Below, one piece after another: positions 46,807 to 56,014 of a stretch of 64,000 nt of DNA. The DNA is from Streptacidiphilus sp. 4-A2 (GTDB lineage Bacteria > Actinomycetota > Actinomycetes > Streptomycetales > Streptomycetaceae), in assembly GCA_014284505.1 (NCBI GenBank), contig JAAFYY010000001.1, forward strand, positions 4,464,001 to 4,528,000. The letters run 5' to 3'. Under the pieces are notes generated by a model. The model saw only the letters and a program-made list of their open reading frames with translations. It was not told the origin of the DNA and did no database searches. A program made the translations under genes and the position numbers. Every line of letters begins with the position of its first letter. Position 1 is the stretch's first letter.

Positions 46807-46896
46807 TGAATAACCGTCACCGAGCTTGGTAATGAGCCCAGTTCGATACATAACCGCACTTCCCTCCCAGCCGTATCCATGTGAGGATTCCCTGCC

Positions 46897-48023
46897 ATGA
46901 CCGCGCCATTCAGCAACTCCCGTATGCGTACCCGTATCAGACGCTCCGTCATCACCGCCGCCGGTGGGCTTGCCGTCGTTGGGCTGCTCAGCGCCTGCGG
47001 CGGATACGGCTCCAAGGCCACTAGCAGCGCGCCCCTCGGTGAGCGGCAGCACGTCGGGCGGGGCGCGCTTTCGGCGAGCACGGTGCGGATCGGCTACTAC
47101 GCGAACCTCACCCACGCCACCCCGCTGATCGGCATAGAGAATGGCCAGTTCCAGAAGGACCTGGGCTCGACCGCGATCAAGACCCAGATCTTCAACGCCG
47201 GACCGGCCGAGATCGAGGCGCTGAACGCCGGCGCCATCGACATCGCCTGGATCGGCCCCGGCCGCGATCACCGGCTACACCCAGTCGCACGGTGCTCGCT
47301 GAAGATCATCTCCGGTGCCACCACCGGCGGCGCCGAACTGGTGGTCAACCCCAAGAAGATCTCCTCGGTCGCGGACCTCAAGGGCAAGAAGATCGCCACG
47401 CCGCAGCTGGGCAACACCCAGGACGTGGCACTGCTGTACTACCTCCAGACGCACGGCTACAAGGAGAACGCGGAGAGCGGCGCGGGTGACGTGTCGGTCC
47501 TGCGGGTCGACAACGCGACCACCCGACCGCCTACTCCTCCGGCCAGATCGACGGCGCCTGGGTGCCCGAGCCGACCGCCTCCAAGCTGGTCGCCGAGGGC
47601 GCCAAGGTGCTGATCGACGAGCGGACGCTGTGGCCGCAGGGCCAGTTCGCGACCACCAATGTGATCGTCTCGCAGTCCTTCCTCTCCGCCCCCGGACGTG
47701 GTCAAGGCCGTGCTCAAGGCCTCGGTCGACACCAACGCCTGGATCGTCGCCAACCCGGCCCAGGCCCAGACCGACGCCAACGCCGCGCTCAAGCAGCTCA
47801 GCGGCAAGGCCCTGTCCGCCAAGGTGCTCAAGTCCGCCTGGTCCTACTCGCGGTCACCAACGACCCGCTGGCCTCCACGCTCCAGACCGAGGCCAGCACG
47901 CGGTGACCGCCGGACTGCTCAAGCCCCGACCTGAGCGGGATCTACGACCTGACCCTGCTCAACCAGATCCTGAGCGCCGACGGCCAGCCGACCGTCTCCG
48001 CCGACGGGCTCGGCCAGCAGTAG
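46897..48023 (+). CDS. ssuA: Sulfonate ABC transporter substrate-binding lipoprotein (frameshifted)
   Basis: Extracytoplasmic binding protein for aliphatic sulfonates or related organosulfur. ATG 46897; signal with lipobox: SVITAAGGLAVVGLLSACGG. Mature domain: STVRIGYYANLTHATPLIGI, FNAGPAEIEALNAGAIDIAW, ISGATTGGAELVVNPKKISS, DLKGKKIATPQLGNTQDVAL, AYSSGQIDGAWVPEPTASKL, LWPQGQFATTNVIVSQSFLS, VVKAVLKASVDTNAWIVANP, ending QPTVSADGLGQQ. The NMT1/SsuA fold is clear. Shifts near 47262, 47525, 47693, 47850, 47897 and 47930. First gene of ssuABC. Confidence 0.9.
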
Positions 48024-48123
48024 CCGACCCGTCCACGCACTCCGGTGCCCGCCCGGTCCACGTCGATGCCCAGTCGCCAGGACCGTGGGCGGGCTCCGGA
48101 ACATCCGTCAAGGAGGTGTCCGG

Positions 48124-48951
<828 letters not shown>

Positions 48952-48965
<14 letters not shown>

Positions 48966-49879
48966 GACCCCGCCTCCGCCACGGCCGCACCGGTCGCCGC
49001 CGACAGCGCCGCGGACCGGAGCGCCGACGTCGTCGCGCTCGGCGCCGGCCTGGATGCCCTGGAGACGCACGACGTCGAGCGCGCCCCGCTCGGCCGGGTG
49101 CTGCTCACCAAGGCCGTCCGCCGCTGATCGCGATCATCATCGTGCTGCTGCTGTGGGAGGCCGCCTGCCTCGCCCAGCTCAAGCCCTCCTACCTGCTGCC
49201 CAGCCCGCTGGCGGTCTGGGACAGCCTGTACAACCAGTGGCTCCAGGGCACCATCCTCGGCACCATCTGGACCTCGCTGTCGCGCGGCATCCTCGGCTTC
49301 CTGGCGTCCGTGGTCATCGGCACTCCGATCGGGCTGCTGGTCTCCCGGGTGAAGGTGGTCCGGGCGGCGATCGGCCCGATCCTGTCCGGGCTCCAGTCCA
49401 TCCCCTCGGTGGCCTGGGTGCCCGCCGCGGTGATCTGGTTCGGCCTGAGCAACGCCACCATCTACGCGGTGGTACTGCTCGGCGCGGTCCCCTCGATCGC
49501 CAACGGGCTGGTGGCCGGCGTGGACCAGGTCCAGCCGCTGTATCTGCGCGCCGGGCGCACGCTGGGCGCGAACGGGCTGAGCGGCATCTGGTTCGTGCTG
49601 CTGCCCGCGGCCATGCCCGGCTATGTCGCCGGACTGAAGCAGGGCTGGGCCTTCGCCTGGCGCTCGCTGATGGCCGCCGAGCTGATCGCCAGCTCCCCCG
49701 CCCTGGGCATCGGCCTGGGACAGGCGCTGGAGAACGCCCGCGAGATGCAGGACATGCCCACCGTGCTCGCCACCATCATCCTGATCCTGCTGGTCGGCAT
49801 CGGCATCGAACTGCTGTGCTTCGCACCGGTCGAACGCCGGGTGCTGCGCTCGCGCGGCCTGCTGGTGGCCCGTCGATGA
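48952..49879 (+). CDS. ssuC: Sulfonate ABC transporter permease (frameshifted near N-terminus)
   Basis: Six-helix BPD-type permease. ATG 48952 (MSSTETPP) then, after shifts near 48978 and 49122, PLIAIIIVLLLWEAACLAQL, GTIWTSLSRGILGFLASVVI, LLVSRVKVVRAAIGPILSGL, SIPSVAWVPAAVIWFGLSNA, EAA-like loop GANGLSGIWFVLLPAAMPGY, AFAWRSLMAAELIASSPALG, VLATIILILLVGIGIELLCF. About 309 residues. The long N-terminal cytoplasmic stretch (about 60 residues) is usual for actinobacterial SsuC. Stop overlaps the next gene (ATGA). Confidence 0.92.
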
Positions 49880-50673
49880 GCCCCCGCCCCACGCCGTCCG
49901 CCCGCCCGACGCCGTCCGCCCGCTCCCTGCCGGCGGACGGCCCGGGGACGCTGCTGCTGGTCGCCCACGGCAGCCGCGACCCGCGGCACGCGGCCACGGT
50001 CACCGCTCTCGCCGCCCAGGTGCGGGAGCTGCGTCCGGGGCTGCCGGTCGGCGTGGGCTACCTCGACCACTGCGCTCCCCGGATCGAGCAGGTCGTCGAA
50101 CGCCTGGACGGCCGCACCCGCGCTGCTGCTGGGCCGCGCCTTCCACGCCAAGAGCGACATCCCGGGCGCGCTGGCGGCAGCGGCCGCCCGCAACCCCCGG
50201 GTCGACATCCGGCAGGGCCCGGTGCTCGGCCCCGCCGCTGCTGCTGGCGGCCCTCACCCGCCGACTGGCCGAGGCCGGAGTCCGGCCCGGGCCGGGCACC
50301 GGCATCGTGCTGGCCGCCGCCGGCTCCTCCGACCAGGCGGCCAACGAGGTCACCCGTCAGGTCGCCGCCGACCTGGAACGCGCGCACGGCTGGGCCGCGG
50401 TCGAGGTCGCCCATGCCTCCGCCGCTCCGCCCCGGGTCGCCGACGCGGTCGCCGCGCTGCGCGCGCGGGGCGCGCGCCGGATCGCGGTCGCCCCCTATCT
50501 GCTCGCCCCCCGGACTGCTGCCGGACCGGATCGCCGCCGAGGCCGAGTCCGCCCAGGTGGACGCCCTGGCCGCGCCACTCGGCGCGGCCCCCGAGCTCGC
50601 CCGGCTGCTGCTGCACCGGTACGACCGGGCCCAGCAACAGGCGGCACCGGCGGCGCTGCTCCGCAGCGCCTGA
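49876..50673 (+). CDS. Sirohydrochlorin chelatase (CbiX/SirB type, frameshifted)
   Basis: Inserts iron (or cobalt) into sirohydrochlorin; here it most likely supplies siroheme to the sulfite reductase of the same locus. ATG 49876; GTLLLVAHGSRDPRHAATVT (metal His in AHGSRD), RELRPGLPVGVGYLDHCAPR, LLLGRAFHAKSDIPGALAAA (second His), GIVLAAAGSSDQAANEVTRQ, GWAAVEVAHASAAPPRVADA, RRIAVAPYLLAPGLLPDRIA. Two tandem half-domains, about 265 residues. Shifts near 50122, 50235 and 50510. Overlaps ssuC, so it is the last gene of this transcript. Confidence 0.87.
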   Translation: MSPRPTPSARPTPSARSLPADGPGTLLLVAHGSRDPRHAATVTALAAQVRELRPGLPVGVGYLDHCAPRIEQVVERLDGRTRAAAGPRLPRQERHPGRAGGSGRPQPPGRHPAGPGARPRRCCWRPSPADWPRPESGPGRAPASCWPPPAPPTRRPTRSPVRSPPTWNARTAGPRSRSPMPPPLRPGSPTRSPRCARGARAGSRSPPICSPPGLLPDRIAAEAESAQVDALAAPLGAAPELARLLLHRYDRAQQQAAPAALLRSA

Positions 50674-50724
50674 CCCCGTGCGCCGGGGACAGCCCCTCGA
50701 CCCGGCCGCCGCGGACGCGCTCCC

Positions 50725-51390
50725 ATGACGGAGGGGCCGCCGCAGGGCGCGGTCGGAGCAGGAGGTCGGATGTCGCAGTCACCGGTCACAGTGCAGTACC
50801 CAGTCGCCGTGCCGTACCCGGTCGCAGTGCCGTACCCGGTCACCGTCCAGTGTCCGGTCGTGGTCCAGTGCCTGGGCCGGTTCCGGATAGCCCTCGCCGG
50901 ACAGGGGCTGGAGCTGGAACGGCTCCGGCCGCAGGTACGGCAGTTGCTGATGATGCTGGCCGCGCGCGGCGAAGTCCCGGTGCACCGCGAGCAGTTGACC
51001 GACGCCCTGTGGCCGCAGGCGCACCCTGACCGCTCCTTCGCCCGGCTGCACACCGCCGTCTACGACCTGCGGCGCTTCCTCGAACCCGGGCACCGGCCGC
51101 GCCGGAGCCAGCTGCTGCGGCATTCCGGCCGGACCTACCGGCTGGAACTGCCGCCCGGATCCCGCAGCGACGTCACGGAGTTCGACCACGGCTGGCGGGA
51201 CGCCCGCCGCTCCCTGGCCGCGGAGCGCCCGGAGGAGGCCCTGGGCGCCCTGCGCCGCGCCGCGGCCGCCTACGGCGGAGAGCTGCTGCCCGAGGCCGAC
51301 CCGACGGAGTGGCTCCAGGAGCTGCGCACCGAGCTGCACCGCCGCGCCCAGTGGGTGGAACGCACCCTGGCCCGCCTGGAACACAATTGA
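50725..51390 (+). CDS. BTAD/SARP-like transcriptional regulator with repeat N-terminus
   Basis: Intact 221-residue DNA-binding protein: winged helix of OmpR/SARP type (LGRFRIALAGQGLELERLRP, LLMMLAARGEVPVHREQLTD, ALWPQAHPDRSFARLHTAVY, LRRFLEPGHRPRRSQLLRHS) plus the beginning of a BTAD-like helical domain (FDHGWRDARRSLAAERPEEA, WLQELRTELHRRAQWVERTL). Shorter than classical SARPs. The first 45 residues hold tandem six-residue repeats (PVAVPY, PVTVQC) encoded by 18-bp DNA repeats at about 50785-50870. Start ATG 50725 or 50770. Lies 52 bp after the chelatase gene on the same strand; a role in regulating sulfur genes is possible, not shown. Confidence 0.75.
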   Translation: MTEGPPQGAVGAGGRMSQSPVTVQYPVAVPYPVAVPYPVTVQCPVVVQCLGRFRIALAGQGLELERLRPQVRQLLMMLAARGEVPVHREQLTDALWPQAHPDRSFARLHTAVYDLRRFLEPGHRPRRSQLLRHSGRTYRLELPPGSRSDVTEFDHGWRDARRSLAAERPEEALGALRRAAAAYGGELLPEADPTEWLQELRTELHRRAQWVERTLARLEHN

Positions 51391-51397
51391 CGTATCG

Positions 51398-52321
51398 TCA
51401 ACTGACGTCGTCGGTACCGTCGGCACTCGCGGTGACCATGGGCGGCGCGGACGGCGGGGCCGGGCCGGAGAGCGGGGCCGACGGTGACGGCGGGGGCGAC
51501 GGCGACGGCGGGGGTGAGGGCGACGGCGAGCCGCCCAGGGACTGGGTGAGCAGCACCACCGCCCCCGGCCCGACCACGCTCCCCGGCAGCGGGCTCTCAC
51601 CGATCACCTCCCCGGCCGGAACGGTCCCCGAGTAGCCGTCGGCCTCGGTCACCCGCAGCCCGCAGGGCGTCTGCCCGTCGTCCGCGACCAGCCTCCGCAG
51701 CCGCCCGAGCAGCACCGACGCACGGCCCCCTGCGGGTGGCAGGGTGCATCGTGGCTCGGCCGCCGGGCCGCTGGAGTAGATCAGGGTGACCCGGGTGCCG
51801 CAGGGCTGTGTCGAGCCGGACGGCGGGCTGACCGAGATGGTGCGGCCCGCGACACTGCCGGAGTGCTCGGCGATGTCCAGCCCGGGAAATCCGGCCGCCG
51901 ACAGGGCGCGGGAGGAGTCCGGGTAGCCCAGCCGGGCGACGTCGGGGACAGCGGCCGTGCCCCGGCAGCCGACGGCCTCGGGCAGTTCCCGGGTGCCCCC
52001 GGGCATCGCCACGGCAGGCCGCACCAGGTCCGGCGCGCGGCGGGGTGCCGGGCCCCCGGCGGCACGCGGCCTGCTCCCGACCGAGGGCGTCCCGGCCGGG
52101 GCGGTGGCCCGCGCGCTGCCGGTGGCGGCCGCGAGCGGGCGCCCGGCGGCGACCGACGCGGACCCGCGCGGGGCGGCGGTGCCGCCGGAGACGGCGCCGC
52201 CGGAGAACAGGGTGAGCCCGCCGAAGGCCAGTCCGGCGACCAGCAGCGCGCTGACCACGGTGGCGACGGGCCCGGACAGCGGCCCGGGCCCGGACCTTCG
52301 GTACAGCTGACGTTCGATCAT
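51398..52321 (-). CDS. Membrane-anchored PASTA-like protein
   Basis: Intact, 307 residues from ATG 52321 (MIERQLYRRSGPGPLSGPVA). One membrane segment (VATVVSALLVAGLAFGGLTL), a Ser/Ala/Pro linker of about 90 residues, then two PASTA-like repeats outside: AVPDVARLGYPDSSRALSAA and TVPAGEVIGESPLPGSVVGP type endings with VTLIYSSG and AVVLLTQSLGG strands; Cys pairs suggest disulfides. C-terminus Pro/Ser-rich. PASTA domains bind peptidoglycan, so a cell-wall contact role is reasonable. Kinase domain absent. Confidence 0.75.
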   Translation of the reverse strand: MIERQLYRRSGPGPLSGPVATVVSALLVAGLAFGGLTLFSGGAVSGGTAAPRGSASVAAGRPLAAATGSARATAPAGTPSVGSRPRAAGGPAPRRAPDLVRPAVAMPGGTRELPEAVGCRGTAAVPDVARLGYPDSSRALSAAGFPGLDIAEHSGSVAGRTISVSPPSGSTQPCGTRVTLIYSSGPAAEPRCTLPPAGGRASVLLGRLRRLVADDGQTPCGLRVTEADGYSGTVPAGEVIGESPLPGSVVGPGAVVLLTQSLGGSPSPSPPPSPSPPPSPSAPLSGPAPPSAPPMVTASADGTDDVS

Positions 52322-52478
52322 GGCGGCTTCCCCCCGTGCCCCACGCCCGGCCCGCTCACCGCGGTGCCCGGGGAGGCTACCCCGATCCTCTCAACGCACT
52401 CTCAGCACGCCCACCCTGACCGCAAAGGCCGGACCGCAGGAGCCGGGCGGCAAAGAAAGCCGGACAGCAAAAAGCCGG

Positions 52479-52519
52479 GCGGGGCCCGGGCACGAGGTGA
52501 ACTCGTGCCCGGGCCCCGC
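52479..52519 (-). terminator. Perfect 18-bp hairpin after the MMPL gene
   Basis: Arms GCGGGGCCCGGGCACGAG and CTCGTGCCCGGGCCCCGC with a 5-base loop, 37 bp after the stop of the MMPL gene. Clear intrinsic terminator. Confidence 0.9.
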
Positions 52520-52555
52520 CCGGTGAGGTGCTACCGCCCCTGCGGCGGTCCGCTC

Positions 52556-54742
52556 TCAGTTGCGGGTCTGGTCCAGTTCGGCGACCTGGTCGTCGTTCTG
52601 GCCGGGGAGGTTCCCCGCCACGACCACGCTGTCGGCGTGGGCCGCGCCGCTCTTCCGGTCCGCGTGACCGGGCCACCAGGCGGCGTGCCCTATCAGCGCG
52701 GTGAGCGCCGGGGTGAAGAACATCGCCATCACGAAGGCGGCCATCACGATGCCGAAGCTGATCGAGAAGCCCATCTCGCTGAACAGGCTGTTGCCGGCCA
52801 GCATCATGCTGGCGAAGGTGCCGGCCAGGATGGTCCCGGCCGCCGCGACGGTCGGTCCGGCGTGCCGGATCGCCTGCCCCGCGGCCTCGCGCGGGCTCCG
52901 GCCCGCCCGGGCCTCCTCCCGTAGCCGCGAGATCATCAGGATGTTGTAGTCGGTCCCGATCGCCACCACGAACAGATAGATGAAGATCGGGAGCATGAAC
53001 ATCAGGCCCGACTGGTTCTGGATGTGCTGGAAGATCAGCACGGTGGCGCCGACGGTCGCGGCGAAGCCGAGCCCCACCGAGGCCATCAGGTACCAGGGGG
53101 CGACCACACTGCGCAGCATCAGACCCAGGATCAGCATGATCAGGATGCCGGCGACCGGGAACACCACCGAGTAGTCGTGGTTGATCGCCAGGTTGATGTC
53201 CTTGTAGATCGCGGTCTCACCACCGACCAGGGCCTTGTCCCCGGCCGGAGCCGCCGCGTGGGCGACGTCCCGGATCTGCGTGACCGTGTTCATGGCCTGC
53301 GAGCTCTGCGGGTCGGCGCTGAGTATCACCGAGATGTCGGCAGTGGCACCGTTCGCGCTGTACTTCGCCGGGCTGACCGAGGTGACCCCGGGGACGGCCT
53401 GGACCTTCTGCTCCAGCGAGGCGACCGCGCCCTTGTCGACCGGCGAACCGTTGTTGCTGGTGAGGAACACCTCGGTGGGCGAGCCCGCACCGGCGCTGAA
53501 CGCGGTGGCCAGGGTGTCCTGGACGACCATCGACTCCTTGGTCTTCGGCATGGAGGCCGAGGCGAAGTCGAAGCTGGCCTTGTAGCCGGTGGCGACCACG
53601 GCCAGGGCGATCATCAGCAGACCGGCGAGCGCGGCGACCACGGCCGGCTTGCGCTGCACCCCGCGCCCGACGGCGGCGAACTTCGAACCGGTGGGCTCGA
53701 CCTTCCACTTCTTCGACGGGAAGAACAGCGCACGCGGCGGGATCAGCGAGAAGACGGCCGGGATCAGCGTGAGGCCCGCGATCAGGGTGACGCCGACCGA
53801 GATCGCCAGCGCCGGGCCCATCTGCTTGAGGAAGGACACCGAGGAGAGGCTGAGCGCGAGGAAGGCGATGATGACCGCGCCCGCGGCGGAGGCGATGGCC
53901 TCGCCGACCCGGCCGACGGCCGTGATCATGGCTTCCTTGTGCTGTTCACCCGCCCTCAGCTGTTCTCGGTAGCGGAACATCAGGAAGAGGATGTAGTCGG
54001 TGCCGACGCCGAACAGCACCACGATCAATATGCTGGAGACGGAACTGTTGGATTCCAGGCCCAGCAGCTTGGTGATGTCCGCGATCAGGCCGTTGGCCGC
54101 CAGGGCGACCACCCCGATCAGCACCAGTGGCAGGAGCGCCATCAGTGGCGCCCGGAAGATGACGATCATCGCGATGATGATCACCAGGAAGGTGCCGACG
54201 CCGATGAGCTCGCCGCCCCGCTTGGAGGCGTCCTGCTGGTCGAGCACCTGGGCGGCGCTGCCGCCCAGCTTGGCCTCGACGGTGGTGCCCGCGGTCAGCG
54301 CCTTGACGTCGTCGCGCAGCGTCTGGGCCGCCGTGGCCTGCGAGGGCTGACCGGCGTCCGCGGAGTCCATCTTGACCAGGGCCAGGTCGTACTTGCCGTC
54401 CTTGGAGTACATCCCCGGGATGACAGCCTGGACCTGGTCGATCTTCTTCTGACCGAGTTCGGTGGTGACCTTGGTGATCAGAGTCTTGTCAGCGGGGGTC
54501 AGCGGCTGGCCGTCCACACGCTGGTAGAGCACCTCGGCAGCCGGGGTGAAGGCTGCCGGGAACGCGTCCTGCTGCAAGTTCATCGCCTGGATGGACTCGT
54601 AGCTCGACGGCAGGAAGCTGCTCTCGTTGCTGTTGGACGGCCGCGCCGGAGCGGTGATGGCGATCACGACGGCCATGACGAACCACGTCACTATCGTCCA
54701 GATCGGGTGGCGGACGACTGTTCGCCCTATCCGGTGGAACAT
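52556..54742 (-). CDS. MMPL-family RND transporter
   Basis: Intact 728-residue export protein with the MMPL layout: TM1 (HPIWTIVTWFVMAVVIAITA), first extracytoplasmic domain (about 30-195), helices 2-6 (LVIIIAMIVIFRAPLMALLP, SVSSILIVVLFGVGTDYILF, IASAAGAVIIAFLALSLSSV, GPALAISVGVTLIAGLTLIP), second outer domain (about 395-545), helices 8-12 (VFPVAGILIMLILGLMLRSV, FIYLFVVAIGTDYNILMISR, MGFSISFGIVMAAFVMAMFF). The GTDYILFL and GTDYNIL Asp-Tyr pairs are the proton-relay motif. It likely exports lipids or hydrophobic drugs. TetR-type operators lie upstream, without a tetR gene beside it. Confidence 0.93.
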   Translation of the reverse strand: MFHRIGRTVVRHPIWTIVTWFVMAVVIAITAPARPSNSNESSFLPSSYESIQAMNLQQDAFPAAFTPAAEVLYQRVDGQPLTPADKTLITKVTTELGQKKIDQVQAVIPGMYSKDGKYDLALVKMDSADAGQPSQATAAQTLRDDVKALTAGTTVEAKLGGSAAQVLDQQDASKRGGELIGVGTFLVIIIAMIVIFRAPLMALLPLVLIGVVALAANGLIADITKLLGLESNSSVSSILIVVLFGVGTDYILFLMFRYREQLRAGEQHKEAMITAVGRVGEAIASAAGAVIIAFLALSLSSVSFLKQMGPALAISVGVTLIAGLTLIPAVFSLIPPRALFFPSKKWKVEPTGSKFAAVGRGVQRKPAVVAALAGLLMIALAVVATGYKASFDFASASMPKTKESMVVQDTLATAFSAGAGSPTEVFLTSNNGSPVDKGAVASLEQKVQAVPGVTSVSPAKYSANGATADISVILSADPQSSQAMNTVTQIRDVAHAAAPAGDKALVGGETAIYKDINLAINHDYSVVFPVAGILIMLILGLMLRSVVAPWYLMASVGLGFAATVGATVLIFQHIQNQSGLMFMLPIFIYLFVVAIGTDYNILMISRLREEARAGRSPREAAGQAIRHAGPTVAAAGTILAGTFASMMLAGNSLFSEMGFSISFGIVMAAFVMAMFFTPALTALIGHAAWWPGHADRKSGAAHADSVVVAGNLPGQNDDQVAELDQTRN

Positions 54743-55210
54743 ACGGGTGAGCCTCCATGGCAGAGATCACCCCACCCCCGCGTCAGTGCATGGGCAGCGC
54801 GATCTGACCGACGATCTAGCCGGTCGGCAAGTAAGTTCAATGTCAGCATCTTAGAAAAGTCACTAGCCGGTCGGCAAGTCAACCCCTCGTGACCGGGCCG
54901 GTTCCGCTGATTGCGCAGATCTGACGGACACCATCTTCGCCCCGCCGCAAAGCGCTCCACCTCGTTCCCGGGGTGGAGTTCCCTCCCCCTCAGGGCGGAG
55001 AAACGCCCCGGAAGTTCTCAGGGAAACCCCGGAACACCCCCGACACCCGCCCCCGCGCAGCGAAGAACCCGAGGTCGGAGCCACCACCGCAGGCTCCCGC
55101 GCCGCACACCGCACCCCGACGCCGACCCCGACGCCGACCCCGACGCCGCGCCGGCACGCCCGCCTACCCGGCGCGCCCGCCCCCGCGCCCGCCCACCGTC
55201 CGGTCCTCGT
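54743..55210. other. Gene-free stretch with operators and short repeats
   Basis: Contains the MMPL promoter and two operators (54816-54879). Further on, CCCCGACGCCGA is repeated three times (55114-55148). No start codon with ribosome binding site leads into a convincing frame. Confidence 0.55.
54816..54879. promoter_or_regulatory. Two 17-bp TetR-type operators upstream of MMPL gene
   Basis: CTAGCCGGTCGGCAAGT occurs exactly at 54816-54832 and 54863-54879. Its core CTTGCCG-AC-CGGCTAG (minus strand) is a nearly symmetrical dyad as bound by TetR repressors. The 47-bp spacing brackets the probable promoter. Confidence 0.75.
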
Positions 55211-55914
55211 TCAGCGCGAGGGCCAGGCGCCGTCCACCACCGCCGCCGGGTCCTTGCTGCGGCGCAGCCAGCTCTGCAGGCCGGCCGCCCAGTCGCGGTA
55301 CCAGTCGATCTGCCGCTCGTGCAGTTCGGCCGGGTCGAGCGCGCCGACCTGCTCCGGGTATGCCCGGCCCAGGGCGAGCGCCACCCGCAGCGCCGCCAGC
55401 GCGTCGCTGCCGGCCCGGTGCGCGTCGGCCAGCTCCACCCCGTATATCGCGCAGGCGCTCTGCAGGGTGCGCGAACCCTTGCGGTACTTGTCGACCGCGC
55501 GGTCGACGGTCAGCGGGTCCAGCACCGGGCCGGGCCGGGCGCCGCCCAGCCGCTGGGCCAGCGAGGCCAGCCGGTGGCGGGCCAGCTCGGCGTCGAGCAT
55601 GGTCAGGTCGAAGGGCGCGTTGAAGACCACCACCGGCACCCCGTCGCGCCAGTAGGTGCACAGCGCCGCGGCGACCTCGTCCGCGACCTCGGCGGCCGGA
55701 CGGCCGTCGGTGACCGCGCGCTCGGTGCTCACCCGTGGATGGCCGCGGCCTCGGCCGGGATCGGCACGCCCGGGTCGGCCAGCCAGCCGCGCTCCCGGAC
55801 CGGCTCGCCGCCCTTGGCCTCCACCAGCGCGGCGGTGACGATGCGCGACTCGGCCGGGTCGGTGCCCGTGGTCTCCAGGTCGAATCCGACCAGGGTGTCG
55901 TTGAGCCAGCTCAT
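55211..55914 (-). CDS. 3'-5' exonuclease, DnaQ/DEDD type (one frameshift)
   Basis: Predicted 3'-5' exonuclease of the DNA polymerase III epsilon/RNase T group. ATG 55914: DTLVGFDLETTGTDPAESRI (ExoI DxE), then across a missing G near 55735 PVVVFNAPFDLTMLDAELAR (ExoII, with Asp), and ExoIII SACAIYGVELADAHRAGSDA (H-x4-D). C-terminus IDWYRDWAAGLQSWLRRSKD. About 234 residues. Common in streptomycetes next to the SAV2148-like gene, with which it shares the strand (gap about 100 bp). Confidence 0.88.
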
Positions 55915-56014
55915 GTCGTGGGTCCTCTCGTCCGGTGGCTGCACCATCATCGCGTGCCCCACTGACAACAGCGGCCGGGCCCCGGGCGGACCGGCCCGGA
56001 CGGGCCCGGGCCGG

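Noticed and set aside
53024..54892. 622-residue plus-strand frame over the MMPL gene
   Set aside because: Asp/His/Gln/Arg-rich antisense translation of an intact membrane protein gene.
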